A stretch of 15,231 nucleotides of DNA from positions 1-15,231 of the forward strand of contig CAZLRZ010000020.1 of the NCBI GenBank assembly GCA_964562165.1, in the 5' to 3' direction. Of the stretch, positions 14,579 through 15,231 are shown in pieces. Position 1 is the first letter of the stretch; each line of letters opens with the position of its first letter. The notes below the pieces were generated by a model, which was given only the letters and a program-made list of their open reading frames with translations, made no database searches and was not told the DNA's origin. Made by a program: the position numbers and the translations under genes. This DNA is from JAKQLP01 sp964562165 (lineage in GTDB: Bacteria; Patescibacteriota; Dojkabacteria; B142; OLB20).

Positions 14579-15231
14579 TTTTGGGCAATTTCCTGTAATT
14601 CTTTTAGTTTATTTAATGCATCAATTGGGGTAAGACTATTTATATTAATGGATTCAATTTCTTGTTTTAATTTATCCGTTTCTTTAGAGACTGGACTTGC
14701 ACTCCTACCCATCAAACCAATTTGCGCTTCGCTTACTAGATTGTGCTTTTCAATATATGATTTTATAGACTTCTTTTGAAATTGTATCTGAACCTTTTCT
14801 GCTCGATTAATTACCTCAAGAGGAATCCCCGCAAGTTTCGCAACATGGATTCCATAGCTTTTATTAAGACCACCCTTTTCGATTTTATGCATAAAGGTGA
14901 TTTCAGAGCCCGATTCAATAACCTGGATATTATAATTTTTAATATTTTCGAATAAATCTTCAAGCAAAAGTAAGTCATGGTAATGTGTTGCGAACAATGT
15001 TCTACAGTGAAGTTTTTTCGCAATAAACTCGCTAACTGACCAAGCAATTGCCATCCCATCGTAGGTACTTGTCCCTCTGCCGATTTCATCTAAAATAACT
15101 AAAGACTTTGAAGTCGCATTATTTAAAATATTTGCCGTTTCTAGCATTTCAACCATAAATGTTGATTCACCTTGAGCCAAATTATCCGAAGCGCCAACAC
15201 GAGTAAAAATTCTATCGCAAATTGGAATTTC
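14575..15231 (-). CDS. mutS: DNA mismatch repair protein MutS, C-terminal 218 residues (5' end outside window)
   Basis: MutS recognises mismatches and small loops and, as an ABC-type ATPase dimer, triggers repair. The visible part starts inside the ATPase domain at DRIFTRVGASDNLAQGESTF, then Walker B with signature SLVILDEIGRGTSTYDGMAI (43-62 of the visible part) and the conserved LFATHYHDL (79-87). Walker A lies beyond the right edge. A helical C-terminal segment with AGIPLEVINRAEKV is followed by a coiled-coil-like tail ending KLKELQEIAQK. The reading frame is open to base 15231, so the gene continues outside. It is the upstream partner of mfd (4-bp overlap), grouping mismatch repair with transcription-coupled repair. 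Confidence 0.96.
   Translation of the reverse strand, partial: EIPICDRIFTRVGASDNLAQGESTFMVEMLETANILNNATSKSLVILDEIGRGTSTYDGMAIAWSVSEFIAKKLHCRTLFATHYHDLLLLEDLFENIKNYNIQVIESGSEITFMHKIEKGGLNKSYGIHVAKLAGIPLEVINRAEKVQIQFQKKSIKSYIEKHNLVSEAQIGLMGRSASPVSKETDKLKQEIESININSLTPIDALNKLKELQEIAQK

Noticed and set aside
1..15231. CRISPR arrays, insertion sequences, tRNA or rRNA genes, prophage genes
   Set aside because: No spaced direct repeats, transposase motifs, terminal inverted repeats or RNA-gene-like stretches were seen; nearly all sequence is accounted for by coding regions.

Overview
The window reads as a compact, AT-rich bacterial chromosome segment. Genes are packed end to end, several overlap by 4-11 bp, and the only intergenic space over 200 bp is the divergent promoter region near 5308-5532. 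TGA ends at least three genes at the expected family length (Mur-like ligase, glycosyltransferase, Mfd), so the standard stop code applies. Reduced versions of normally larger proteins (Mfd, SSB, an Ate-like transferase), almost no Shine-Dalgarno sequences and the absence of transposons fit a streamlined genome. I infer a member of the Candidate Phyla Radiation (Patescibacteria), but no rRNA or other decisive marker is present.

Layout. (1) 1-5307, minus strand: a deoxynucleotide-supply operon, nrdR followed by two class II-type (adenosylcobalamin) ribonucleotide reductase genes. The first is a free-standing 595-residue enzyme. The second is one uninterrupted reading frame of at least 1014 codons that runs off the left edge and holds two complete-looking RNR catalytic modules in tandem. 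Three RNR modules therefore sit side by side, each with the full set of active-site cysteines. (2) 5308-5532: divergent control region with a candidate NrdR box, a perfect 14-bp palindrome and a good sigma-70-type promoter for the rightward genes. (3) 5533-10789, plus strand: a Mur ligase of the MurC/Mpl type, a small basic protein of unknown function, a family 2 glycosyltransferase, lysyl-tRNA synthetase with an extra C-terminal DUF2000-like domain, and an HD-domain phosphohydrolase-like protein. (4) 10798-15231, minus strand: mutS (3' end only), a shortened mfd, a YggU/DUF167 protein and an Ate-like GNAT-fold transferase, coupled by 4-8 bp overlaps, then a short tail-less ssb.

How they work together. 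The left block makes and regulates dNTPs. The right block is DNA maintenance (mismatch repair, transcription-coupled release or repair, ssDNA binding) with two small accessory proteins. The middle block mixes envelope polymer synthesis with lysine tRNA charging. The observations most worth following are the fused double RNR beside a third RNR module, the LysRS-DUF2000 fusion, the Mfd that appears to lack both the UvrA-binding domain and the C-terminal autoinhibitory domain, and the cysteine-free Ate-like protein.
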